A DNA stretch of 64,000 nt from Moniliophthora roreri (lineage: Eukaryota; Basidiomycota; Agaricomycetes; Agaricales; Marasmiaceae), in assembly GCA_001466705.2 (NCBI GenBank), contig LATX02000024.1:372001-436000 (forward strand), written 5' to 3'. Each line of letters begins with the position of its first letter. The first letter of the stretch is position 1. Below are positions 45,781 through 57,366 of this stretch, piece after piece. Made by a program: the position numbers and the translations under genes. The notes beneath the pieces were generated by a model that saw nothing but the letters and a program-made list of their open reading frames with translations, was not told the origin of the DNA and searched no databases.

Positions 45781-46689
45781 GATAGTTGTCAACCTACTGA
45801 TGCCAATTGTAGAATGAGGTCCTAGGAGGGCATTGGTGGCCAAATTAAGGACAGGTTATAAGGGATAAGGGATTACAAGGGTGTTTACTTGAGGTCAGGT
45901 GCTAATCATTCTTAAGCTCATACTGACACCACAATGAGTCCCCTCGGGCCTAGTAACAGATCATTAGTGTAAATTTTCCTCTGTATGTACTTGATACCCA
46001 CAGTTGTTGAGGGTTTAGCTACTAATATCCAGTTTTAGTCTCTGTTTCTATCCTAGTGCCAACCTTTACTGCAGATTGTTCACTTTCCTTATGCTATATA
46101 TTTACTCTCAGAGGCAATAGAAGCTGATAAAAAGATCTTCTTGACTATCTGATACCTTTGTAATTGATGCAGACACCCTAAGCCTGTTTTGAACACACAT
46201 CTGCACATGAAAAGGTCACACCCACTGGTCACACAGCTTTTCAAAGCCCAATATGTCCACTTGTGTCCTAGTCCTCATCACCAGCTTGCTCCATCCAATG
46301 TTCCAGAATACCAGCAAAGTCAGGCTCAAAGGCAATGCTATGAATAACACACTAGGAAATCAGTACATTAATAAGTACATGTTCTCTATTCCAATAAAAA
46401 AAGTCAAGAGACTTGGTGATATAGACAAGGAGCTGACTCAGGTGTGTTTTCATTGTCATGTCTTTGAGCTTTAACTTACAATATCCCATATGAAGTTTCA
46501 AGAAATCATTTGAGGAAACATTCATGTTCTTTGAAGACTAGACAAACAGCCTTACTTGGATTATGTATAGTCACAGGACCACAACTTTGTATAGTCAGCT
46601 TATCTCTGAATGCCTCTTGTGTGAGCAGAATTTAAACTTGGATGAGCATGTATGTGTGAGCAAGAGGGTTGTCTTTGCAATTGAGTTGG
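45781..46689. other. CpG-depleted sequence, nothing recognised
   Basis: No open frame or repeat that I can support. Confidence 0.4.
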
Positions 46690-48590
46690 AATTGCTGAGG
46701 CTGAGGCCTGACAGTTGAGTGATAGTTCCACCACATATCCCACTTTGTAGAGGAAGAATCAGGCCACAGTAACAGAACTGTTATCTGTCACCTTCATTTC
46801 AAGAATGATTAGAATGGGTCCCAGATACTGGCTATTAAATATGTTTTGTCAATATGAGAATTTGAAAAGGATGACAATAAACACACCATCAACCCTCAAA
46901 ACCAATTCAGAATACAGTGGGGTTGAGCAGAGACCCAGTTGGTTAGTTGTTTTAGGGACTTGGTAGAATGATGGTTTGAGGTGAGAGTAGTGGTTGTGAG
47001 AGGAAGAAAACACATTCTGCCTTGATGTCCTTTTTCCTGGATTGATGAGAGTATGCAGAGATCACCTATATCAAAATGCAAGAACATGTTGAATGCTTTG
47101 CAGGCATGGTAGTGTAAAGTGTAGTGGTTGTATTGGTGAGAGTTGCAGCTCTGGTCACAAGTTTACATTTTCTGAGCTCTATGCCTATCTTGCTGCAATC
47201 TGCATGCTCATCTCTTCTACAATCATACCAGGTGCACCTGGATACACTATGTTCAGGAGTCTCAGAGAATGTGTTGACTGCCAGAGTAGAAATCAAGAAC
47301 AGTATATTAAGATGGCTACATTATAGACTACAGCTCAAGCAGCACTAGATCCCCACATACAAGCATGCAACCAAATCCATTGATTATGCTGGCACTCAAC
47401 TCTACAATCACTTGTGACCACAAACAATTTCTGATTGTTGCAAATACAAGTGATCAGTGACAGTCAAATGAAAATGAGTGCAAGATGTTGTAGTGCCACA
47501 GTGACTCTAACTACAGTAGGTAATACCCTCTGCACTCAAGTCATAAAAGATAGGAAAAAGGGGGTGATCCAGTGTAGACTCTAGGTCAATACAATGTTGA
47601 ACTCAACAGACATGAAGTCAATGCCTAGCCCAAATGACCAAGAGGTCAAGATGGGGAACTAGGCTACAAGTGTCAGGTATAAATACAATGAGTCTGTCTT
47701 GGTGAGAATAACTGATGGGACTGGAAGAATAATCTAGAAGGAAACCTGGGTTGAATGGAATGTTCTACAGAAGAGTAGCTGTGATGGTATAAATAAAGTA
47801 AGTAATCAGATAAATAGATGAAAGATAAGAGATAAGATGAAGGGACTTGGAGGAAAAAGAGAAAGAAAAAGCTGTGCTCCATTACAGATATAACTTACTT
47901 TCTCCTTTGGTGACCATTGTGTATCAAGGTAATCTTGCATGGCCTACTAGACCTGAAGGGGTGTATAGGCACTAGGAGGCTGCAAGCACAACCCAACACA
48001 CTGATTTCATCTGCTCCAAGTCCTATCAGAAGCCCAGAAGTATATGCAGCTGCAGCTGTGTTCTTCTACCTTCTGACATATATGGTACATATAGGAATGA
48101 GATTTGAAAAAGAGGTAAGGGGAGGCATACTAGCTGGATATTTACTATTGCAGATTTTAAAGCCATGAACCATAAAGTGCTGAGACACTATGCAGCTGAC
48201 ATCAGAAGGACAACAAGACAATGAAAAATGCAAACACACTTTGACACTTCTCTCTCTCACCTGGTGCTGAGCAAACAGTGCAAAAGCTTGAATGAGAGCC
48301 AAGAATGGTGGCCAAAGGTTGACAGCCAAATGCCAAGGGCATCACAAGCTTGATGAAGCCTGACATCTGTTAAGTTTTCTCTGGGATGCATGATATCTGT
48401 ATTGTATTAGGATTTTTAATAGGCATGTTATTTCAGTGACTGGTGGCATCTCAGGTTAGTCTCAGTCTTTGGATTCCAAGTACAACTCAGAGCACTGTGA
48501 GGCTATCAAGAATGTAATGTTAGACCACTGTGATATCAAGCTGAAGACAAAACATGCCTTGTAGAAAACAACCATGCAAGTCCATGTAAC
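46690..48590. repeat. CpG-decayed copy of 29215-30760
   Basis: Collinear with 29215-30760 apart from an inserted solo LTR. Differences are largely CG to TG or CA: CACGAACAATTCCGGATTG at about 29963 reads CACAAACAATTTCTGATTG here, GATCAGCGACAGTC reads GATCAGTGACAGTC, and AGCAGCGCTAGATCCCC reads AGCAGCACTAGATCCCC. This is a direct picture of methylation-type decay. Confidence 0.8.
47489..47886 (+). mobile_element. Solo LTR
   Basis: 398 bp beginning TGTAGTGCC and ending CATTACA, interrupting the duplicated segment at the site that reads GCAAGATGTAACC in the uninterrupted copy (about 30027). Flanks are GATGT (47484-47488) and GATAT (47887-47891), a 5-bp duplication with one change. A TATA-like GTATAAATA lies near 47680. 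The family differs from the element at 817-8100. Confidence 0.65.
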
Positions 48591-49315
48591 AGAATATGTG
48601 GGCCTCTGCAGTGATGTGCCTAATTTTGGCCTAGACATGAAATCATGCACTTTTCATGTCAAATACTAGAAAAAGAGCCCAGAAGTACATGTAATATTAA
48701 TGTGACTTGATAACCCAAGAGCTCTAATACAGCATCTAAGCTTTAAGTGCTGAGTCTAATAAGTCTAATAATTGACACTGTAACACAATTTAGAGGATAC
48801 TAGCTCTCTACATTACAGTGAAGCATCACTGTAAGGGTCCTTAGTCAATAAAACAGGCCAGAAACCACTAATTCTGAATACAAAGGAATAGATATCAGCA
48901 GAATCCACAGTCTAAGTGCACTAGATTGTTCACTTTGCAATCACATTGCATGATAATGTGTCAATAGACTTAATGCCTCATTATTACTATCAAAACTAGT
49001 ACACAGTTGGAACTTGTTCCTATGCAGAGCTTCAAAGACACTCTCAGGCAGATATAATAGCCTTTCCAGGTGTATGTGAGATGATTGATAGGCAACAAGT
49101 ATGCAGGAAATCAATAATGACTCACAAGATTGTACATGGGATGGAAGGAGATTGAATATGTCAGATCTCTAGACTGTGACATCCACCAATCTGATGGTAG
49201 AAAGCAGCTATACTGGACCTATGTGGTATCTGTCAAGCAAGAATCATTTTGGTTCCTTCTGCAATTACACAATTCCTAGTAAGCCACCTTATTTTTAGAG
49301 TTTTGACATACACAG
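48591..49315. other. CpG-depleted sequence, nothing recognised
   Basis: No gene, RNA or paired repeat seen. Confidence 0.4.
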
Positions 49316-50016
49316 CATCAGCAAAATAGACACTTAAATATATTGGAATAAAATAAGTAAAATACATTATAATGGCCAGAATACATTATAATCATTATGG
49401 CATATTTTAATGCAATATAATTGTTGTTCCTTTATTTTAATAGATTAAAATGAAGCAAAACTATTATAATGTATTTCAGCCATTATAATGCATTGGCCCC
49501 ACCTGGCAGTTGGGGACAAAAAGGAATTATATTTATTTGTTGCAACCAAGGTGGATTAGTCAGCAACCTTGGCAGCTGCCAGGTGCTCAAGACCACTGTA
49601 CCACAGTGTCATATACTTATCAGCACACATAGTGCAATATATTCCCTTACTTAAAAGACCTATCTCCACTCCCTTGCTGTTTCTATTGATCAAATCCCCA
49701 ACCAAAAGCTTCCCTTCACTTTATAGAGTCCTCTTGCTGTCCTCTGGAAGGCATAAAAATGCACTATTTTAATTGCCTCTGTTACAATCTATTTTACTAC
49801 ATTATAATAACCCTGTCTCATTTTATTGCATTTTAATGTACTATAATAATACCATCCCATTCTATTGTATTTTAATGAATTATAATAACACCAGTCTCAT
49901 TTTAATATATTCTAATGTATTGTAATAGCATTGCTTTATTTTAGTTTATTATAATGGATTAAAATCAGCAAAATACATTATTAATTTATTATATTTAGGT
50001 GTCCATTTTGCTGATG
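49316..50016 (-). mobile_element. tRNA-like core in an AT-rich inverted-repeat element, copy B
   Basis: 701 bp with 27-bp terminal inverted repeats differing at two positions: the left end starts CATCAGCAAAATAGACACTT and the right end finishes GTGTCCATTTTGCTGATG. Inside are CATTATAATG-type repeats, the tRNA-like core on the minus strand (A box TGGTACAGTGG at 49603-49593) and ATTAAAATG-type repeats. The B box is deleted. No certain target duplication. Its ends keep the same orientation as in copy A while the core is inverted, as expected for a symmetric-ended element inserted the other way round. Confidence 0.65.
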
Positions 50017-50709
50017 ACTGACTACTTGATAGTCTCCAAGATGGATGAGGTTTATGGACTGAGATGAACTCCTGGTCATGGATACCATGTTGGAATGCTA
50101 GTCATTCACAGTATTTGAGTCTCATGCATGTATGCATAGTTGCATTAAAGAACACAACTGTCATTCCTCCAGAGATCCTTACATCTGTCTTCTCATATTG
50201 CTGTGAGCAGAATGTATGCCCACCCTACCAGCTGTCTCCTGCAATATTATTGTCCATGGTATGTGAGGGGGCCCCTAATCTTTGTGGGCATTTTTTGACA
50301 TCACTACTGATTATTGGAATGCCAAGAACCATAGTATTCTGAGCTGTATCACTCAGATTTGCATATCACAATCTTGCTCCTAATCCTTGATGCTTTCCCT
50401 CCAGATCACCTCATGCCAATGCCTCCAGCTTCTGGCCTTTTATTTATGCTTTGATCTTGACATCTTGACATCTTGATGATTCGAAATCCCTCCAGCTCAA
50501 CTGAGTGGTGAGAATAGTTCAGGACTCCAGTTTTAATGCTATCTGCAGAAGCCTCCCTTTGCTTGACTCTTCAGACCTCCATGTTTGGGTAATGAGGATG
50601 ATTTTGGGGGGGTAATCTGATCCCTTCTAGGAATGTCCTACCCTTCATACTACTACATTCTACTTGTCAGTATGAATTTGACATCAAACTGATCCTTCCA
50701 TGACACCAG
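50017..50709. other. CpG-depleted sequence, nothing recognised
   Basis: Short frames only (50064-50342 is the longest) without known motif. ACACCAG at 50703-50709 is the left duplication of the fold-back element. Confidence 0.4.
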
Positions 50710-51693
50710 TATGCTAGGGTTTTCTGGACAAAAATCGGGATGGTGCAGGATGGTGTGGGATGGTGCAGGATGATGCAGGATATGGAGGGATGAAGCAGGA
50801 TACAGCAGGATGGTGCAGAATACAGCAGGATGGTGCAGAATACAGCAGGATGGTGCAGGATTTGTAGGGATGACGTTGGGAGGGCACAGGATAGCCATGG
50901 GATATATCAAGAATTCCAGATTTCTCTGGTGTTGCTAGTACTTAACCCTGCAAACTCTCATCCCTGTGCCATCTCAACTTCATCCCCCATCATCCCAACA
51001 CTGTCCTGACACCATCCTGCACTCATCCTGCACTCATCCCTGGGTGTTCAGGGTCCCAGATTGGCAGATTGGCAGTTCAACAATGGTGTAGCTATTTGAA
51101 GAAATCTTTTTCCCCTACTTGGACAGCATGGAACATATACAGTTATAAACAATGTCAGAATTGGCTACATTTGAACAGAAACAATACCTTATAGTTGGAG
51201 GGGAGCCATTGTACATTTGCAGTAAGCCCCATGCAAATTTCACACTCTTTTCTTGGTACAATGTCCAGTGCACTAGCATGTTGGTGTAGCTATCTTGTAG
51301 TATACTTCCTATGTACTGTATCAAAGCATCACTGCTGAATGTATGATTGACCATTTGGAAATTGAAATGCCCAGAGGACCCAGGACCCCCCAACTGAACA
51401 CCGAGTTCACGTCTCTATGCATCCCGCATCCATCCCGCATCCATCCTGGACTCATCCTGCACTCATTCCACGCTCATCCCTATGCATCCCTGGCTCATCC
51501 CTACCCCATCCCAAGCTCATCCACCCCTCCTCCCAATGTCATCCCTACAAATCCCACGCCATCCCTCCAAATCCTGCGCCATCCCACCGTATCCCGCGTC
51601 ATCCCACTGTATCCTGCATTATCCTGCATTATCCCACACCATCCCACACCATCCCGCATCATCCCGATTTTCGTCCAAAAAAAAAGGGGCATA
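50710..51693. mobile_element. Fold-back element with tandem-repeat arms
   Basis: About 984 bp. The ends are TATGC..GCATA, and ACACCAG lies outside both (50703-50709; 51693-51699, sharing one base with the end). The arms, about 175 bp each, are inverted copies made of degenerate GGATG-type units: ATCGGGATGGTG at 50735 against CATCCCGAT at 51659-51667, and GCAGGATTTGTAGGGATGAC (50855-50874) against GTCATCCCTACAAATCCCAC (51538-51557). This is the plan of Drosophila FB elements. The centre (about 50890-51415) has no transposase. The left arm is CpG-poor and the right arm CpG-rich. Open frames across the CATCC repeats are artefacts. Confidence 0.65.
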
Positions 51694-51699
51694 CACCAG

Positions 51700-52151
51700 A
51701 TTCGGACTATCACATTCCGCAACACAGACACACAGGAAGCACTATCATTATTCGCGAGACGCAATCCTCTGTCGTTCCGGGTGATCAGCCCTATTATACC
51801 GAATGCATTGTCACTGGTATCGAAAATCCGTGTGGTAGCCACTAAACAGGCAGATTTATCACGCTCTTACACCGTTGTACCTCTCCTCGATGCAGCTCGA
51901 GGGTTGAGGGTCGGCGGGGCCAATAGATTGGATACGATGGGACGAACGGCCTGTACAGGACTTTCTTTTCGTCCGCACATTAACGACAGGCAGACTCAGG
52001 CTAAAGCCCCGCTTCAACTAACTGAAAAGTAACAACAAACAAAAAAAGATATATATTATTATATGTGAAAACAACCGATGCTTCAGAAGCATCTGTTTCA
52101 TGTCCATATTCCAAAGTCCTTGAACGAGAAATCGACTTATTGCGACTAACT
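51700..52151. other. Region between fold-back element and chitin deacetylase
   Basis: CpG-rich. The plus-strand frame to 52032 is a continuation of the repeat-driven frame and I do not call it a gene. It should contain the 3' end of the deacetylase transcript. Confidence 0.45.
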
Positions 52152-53511
52152 TCAGCATCTCCACGTCCTCTGTAAAAGCATTCAAGTGAGCTTAGAAACC
52201 GAAAAAAAAAAAAAAAAACTCGGATTCGGACTCACATCGGGCGTTTGAGGATTAGTAACGTTCTGGTATGGCTGCATCCCAAGACATTCTGCAACCGTGA
52301 CAAGGTTGTATCCTGCAGCCTTCAACTGGGGTATGACAACCCTGATTACATCCTCACTACAAGGAAAAAAAAAAAAAAAAGTCAGTACAACACCAACACA
52401 ATCTTCACTGACGTACGCTGTGGTTTGTTCAGTCTCGTGGTTCAACGCGATAATCGTACTCGGGTGACTCTGAATCAGTCTAGTATAGTCTGCCTTGCTT
52501 TCGCTGGGCGTTGCACCAACCGAATCACCGGAACTTGGCTCTAGTCAGTGACCAGCGTCCCCCTCAACTCGGAAACACTTACTCAAAATCCCAATTAACC
52601 ATGTTCTGTCCACGTGCTGCTGAAACTTGTCGAACTACGTTGTTGTATTCACCGTATGCTGGAGAGAAGTGGCATCAGGAAAACGACGACGACGGCTACT
52701 ACTCGCAATTAACAACGTACGAGGTCTCATGAAAGCAGGCGTGATGCCGATGATCCTCTGTAGTGCCACTGCCAAAAAAAAAAAAAACGAGACGTCAGCA
52801 ACGACGGCGTTCTACGCAGCTAGTAGACACTCACAATCAACTCTCGCCATCTCGCTATCAACTGTCAAGGTTATGAGTCTAAGAAAACAGGAGAAACGGA
52901 TGTAATATACACACTCTGTGTCGCATTGAGCGTAGTGAGATGCCTATGGGCCCAAGTGTGCGATCCGACTTGATGTCCATTCTTGTAGATGTTCTTGACG
53001 CGGTTCATGGTATCTTGACTATAGATACAGTCATCTGATCAAGATTGATGTATCAGCGAAAAGAAGACGAAGGGAAGACTGATAGATAGACAAACGTACA
53101 ATTGTCGCCATCTAGAATGGGTTCACAGTCAGACCAGAGCAGCAGACTGAATGAAACAAGTTGGTCACGCACTGAAGAAGAAGGTAGCCTTGATGCTTTG
53201 ATTTGCGAGGAAAGCTACGATCTCGTCACTAAGATGCAATGTCAGTCGCTACTACTGAGAGGGAGATTCAACAAGGATTAGCCATACTTGTAGATCCATG
53301 GCCCGTCGTCCTGAAAAGTAGAGTCAGCTGAAGAACCGTGTCGAACAGAGGTAAGTATGCCCACAAAAGTAAAAGCAACCGTGTTGGGTGTTTTACACGT
53401 CGTAAACACGGTAGCCAAGGGCGGGGCTTGACGTTCCTCATGCAAAGATGGGGCAGCGAGGGCAGTAGATGCTGCGACAAGAGTAAAGAGAGATGCAGTG
53501 ATGAGCTTCAT
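52152..53511 (-). CDS. Secreted chitin deacetylase (CE4 polysaccharide deacetylase)
   Basis: Eleven exons give 254 residues, in phase throughout: 53511-53365, 53310-53288, 53228-53173, 53111-53100, 53034-52915, 52861-52835, 52768-52721, 52658-52583, 52533-52417, 52356-52236, 52169-52152. A signal peptide (MKLITASLFTLVAASTALAA) leads into the NodB domain. All five motifs are present: FDDGP (metal and catalytic Asp at 50-51), HTWAH (H105, H109), RPPYG (143-147), NWDFD (166-170) and LNHE (H202). The end, TWRC-stop, matches the usual SWTC-type end. The enzyme removes acetyl groups from cell-wall chitin to give chitosan outside the cell. Length is normal for small fungal members. One exon is only 12 nt and the last is 18 nt. 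Three introns carry long T runs next to their acceptors. Confidence 0.9.
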
Positions 53512-54744
53512 GATCGACTGGTTTTCGAGTCTGGATTCCGGTGACTTTGCGGAAGAGGCCTTTATACCTCAAGCATCCGGAAGGTTGTACCTCTATCACC
53601 GCTTGCTTCTGCTTCTGTGCCTTCAGACTGAGCGGCTAGACTTGAAATACGGCAACATGTGCTGTAAGAGGTCGTGAGTTGATACTTCTTGAAAGAATGC
53701 AAAAGACGCGTCTTCACCGGAATAAGCAGCGACACACGCGTTGCGGGCAAAAACCAGACAATCGAAGATGATGAGCGTTGACTGTTCCTTGTTGATCATA
53801 CCGCACCCGGAAAAACGCTGGGAGTCAGGTGAGGAGTTGACATGTTGCCACCCGACCCATTACGATGGTGCCTTTTCGTCGCAAAGCGTCGAGCAGTCGT
53901 CACCGAGGTTGAGGTTGAGTCAGAAGCAAACTCCGGGCGAGGGGTATCGGGTCCTGTTGGTCGTAAAAAAAAAGTATGTTCAGCCACTTCTCTCCTCATT
54001 TTTGATTATATTACTTACCAGGCGCTTGACCAGAAAAGCCCATTTTTGTTCGCCTCCCGCATACTGATGCTTATGATGGGTGTTCCTTGTTATTTATACT
54101 GCACGGATAAATAGTTGGTTGGACGAGACGGATGGCCCATAAGGCTCTTAGACAGAAAGGAGGAGAGTGAGAGTTCGGGTCCCTGCCATCGGAAATGTTC
54201 AGCTTCCAGTGAGTCTGGTATTGCAAATGCTCACTCTGAGAAGAATAGGATAAATTATGCCTTCAGAGTTCGGCTTCTTTGGACCATGTGCTGAGCTCGA
54301 GCTGCGGAGAATCGCCGTTCATGAATCATCGGCATGTACTCTGGGTCAAGGATGTCGTGTATGTACTCTGGAGAGTAGTACCTGCTGATGATATTCAGTA
54401 AGTGAGTGAGGAAGGGAGAGCTATGCGAGGCAACGCACGTTCATAGCCGCATAATCAATATTTCTGTCCAGAGTCGAGTGAAACACGCAACGATTTTTAA
54501 AGATTTTTGAAGCAGATGAAAGCTGAGGAAAACTTGAGGATTCAGGGGGTTTGAGTCGTGGGCGTTGCGGAGAAAGATATGATGCCGGGCGTTTGTTTCA
54601 TTCCTCTACTCATCCTCGATTCCCTTGGTTCCGCTTATTTCCAGCAAGGATGATCGGTATTATTTCGAGAGATTTAAACGCTTATTCCCACCCTTGTCCC
54701 GCTTGCGACCGCTTATGGTCGCTTGTCTCGGTTGGCCCCATCGC
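53512..54744. other. CpG-rich region, promoter side of the deacetylase
   Basis: No gene that I can support; frames at 53741-54114 lack known motifs. It should contain the deacetylase promoter. Confidence 0.4.
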
Positions 54745-55510
54745 CGCGCTTGTCCAAACTCCCTGTAATCTCCTCCATGCTCCAGCTGACGCGAACGAAT
54801 GCTTATCCTACTCCTTAATAGCTCCATGCTTTCGCTATACCTCAAGACCCCGATAGCAAACAAGTCCATCGAGCCTGCCTCATTCTCTGGATCCTCCATT
54901 TCTACGTACATGTACTCCCAGACTTAGAAGATCCCGTGAAGATCCCACCACGTCTCTTATCCAAATCTCCAAGGCTGCGGTTCAACCATCTGTATTACCA
55001 TACGCTGACGAGTCACCTGTTTTTTTAAACAACAAAGGGCAGCGATGCACTTTGAAGTTTGTACATGGTATCGCTCCCTCTTCGGCAGAGGCTCACACAA
55101 ACTCTCTATTTCGTGAGCTAACTCGAAACCCTTACCACCATCCGCGATATGTTCCTTTCTATCAGAGGAGCTTGCGATCCGGAGTGCTTTTACGATCTTA
55201 TTCGACCTTGGCTATGGGATGTAGCACTTGAATCTTCGAAAGCGAAGAGATGTTGACACAGACGTCCGCGGGATCAAGCACCCACCTCATACAAACACTC
55301 GACACATTCCTGAGTACTTTTTCGTCTCCGGATCGGACTACCGAGTCGATAGGACTTTTTCAAAAGACATGCGAACATACATGCCTTGTTCATATCAAAA
55401 GTCTGCAGGATGAAGACTGTGGTGAGAATCTCCGTTCAACAGGGGAGGCGTGTAACGTGGATTCGTTGCAGCAGTTTGGATGCACATATGATGATATTTG
55501 TTGGGCCTGC
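54745..55510 (+). pseudogene. IDO-family relic 4 (3' half)
   Basis: Begins inside the intron equivalent (GTAATCTCCTCCATGCTCCA), then matches the central exon (CTTTCGCTATACCTCAAGAC, CATCGAGCCTGCCTCATTCT). It continues further 3' than relic 3: GACPECFYDLIRPWLWD-like reading near 55170-55220, STHLIQTLDTFLSTF at about 55270 (compare the SxxIHALDxFLG region of IDO enzymes) and HIKSLQDEDCGENLRSTGEA. Stops and shifts separate these pieces. The first exon is missing. Confidence 0.6.
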
Positions 55511-57366
55511 GGGGGGGGGCGAGAGGCTTGAAGAAGGAGACGAAAGGTATAGCTGCTAGGACTGATTTGATGGCGTTGTTAGGGAATCGGGATCGTACGA
55601 AGGGTGGAGTCTGGTGGTACATTTTACACGCAATGCACTGTTACTTTTCATTTTGACATGCAACTGACATCCTTTTCTGACTACTAGCTTCACTGCTCTC
55701 AACTCCATCATGTTCATACCTCGAGTTCAACTCTAGACTCGTGTACTTGAGCCCTACCTCAAAACTATTATCCCCCACCCCAACGACTTAAATGTCAATC
55801 CGTCTCCCTCAAAGTCGCATAAAGAGAAAACGCATAGCCCTAGGAGTACGGGAAAAGCAGGGACAAATGGGGTATGTGCTTTGTACTTTGGCGGCAGATT
55901 TTCCTCTTCACGCAACCTCAGGACCGCACGTCGTACGTTGTAACATCACTCACAATCAACGTACACCAATGCAAGGGAATCAAACCGAGCACCGCAAATA
56001 AGAAGAGCAGCGATAAAGGGCAGTATCGTTCAGGATAGAACGTCGACAGGAGGAAAACTAGGCCTACCACGGAACGGTGTAACGACATGCCTCAGGTGCG
56101 AACTCTTTCCATGTTCTTTCCACCCCGTCCTCAACATTTGCTTTCAGATGCCTAGTGCCATAGGTATCGTTCACTCTCAGCTGCATCGAACTTTGCTACC
56201 TCTTGGCCACCGATCCCATACGCTGGAGAATAGACCTCGAAGAAGGACGAGCTGTCAAAACCGCACCATCGCGAGCTACATCCTATTCGCGGCTTGGTTT
56301 CACACCGAGAAGACCTTAGGGAGACACAAAGCTCGACTTCCCGGCTTAAGATCTCTCGTTGTCTTCCCTTGATACTTTGCACCAAGTTCCGTCTAAAGAT
56401 ATCCTAATGCTGCAGGGTTCGCTTGGGTATGCCTATGCCAATCTTTTCATGTATCTCCCATACTCACATCGTCCCTTGAGTGCATATCGACATATCTGTT
56501 TTCTTGGAATCAAGGGCTGAAACTCTGCATCCTACCTTTCAACCATAATACGAACACACCTGGACCCACAACTGGAAACGTGTCCGATAGTTGCCAAATG
56601 TACGCACTCGCGGGTTCTCTTGCTTGGACTCTTGACTTCGACATCTTCGCAAAGGGCGTTGCGCTGCTAATACTGAGTTCCGTTGAATCGGTCTGTCTGG
56701 GTTGGGATAGCGTATCTGAGTGGAGCTGGTCATTGCATTGTCTTGAAGTAGCGGTATTTTGTTGCATGTTTACCTGTACCCCATGTATTCGTCACAAGCC
56801 AAATTGAAGAATATTACTTTGACGCGTGTTTCCTCAGACAGTCACCACAGTCTCCCAAGTTCAACATTCAGCACCTGTCTTACGAGGCTTTACTCAGCAC
56901 ATCTCGCAGAATGCGACACAGGCAGTCTGGTATCGAAGGCACACAAGTAGTGCTTTTCGTGTATTCCTATCTTTGATCTGCCACTTTTTTCATGATCATT
57001 TTAACTTATCACGCTTTCTGTGAATTGGCCCTTGAATTCTCAAGACACGAAAACTGTCAATACGAAGCTGATTTTGGAGCATATTGAATGCCCTGTCGAA
57101 GGGTAGAAGAACGCGAAAATAGGGACATCAGCCATAGGTACGTACGCTGACCATATTCTTTGCAATCTCCCTCGCTCACACAGATATTTTTGAGTGTTCG
57201 CTCTCACAACTCGATGAATCATCTTCCGCTTTCCTTCGAATGGCGACTAAGCTGTAACTGTTAAGTATGGAGGTTGTAGGTCATGAAGCTAAGGATTGCA
57301 TCTTGCAGCGAGCATACATATAATAGTTGAGGATAGTACAATCAACCTCGCCTCATTAATTGTCCA
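55511..57366. other. CpG-rich region with repeat R3, copy 3
   Basis: 56143-56420 is repeat R3. 55930-56100 matches the stretch just after IDO relic 1 (GGAATCAAACCGAGC, TCGTTCAGGATAGAACGTCG). The rest holds short frames without recognisable content. Confidence 0.45.

Noticed and set aside
50730..51670. CRISPR-like array or His/Pro/Ser-rich protein genes over CATCC repeats
   Set aside because: Units are short and degenerate with no spacers. The frames arise in all three phases from the tandem repeat. It is a fold-back element in a eukaryote.
51343..52032. 229-codon plus-strand ORF beside the deacetylase
   Set aside because: More than half is CATCC-repeat translation and the rest lacks any motif; read as a chance frame.
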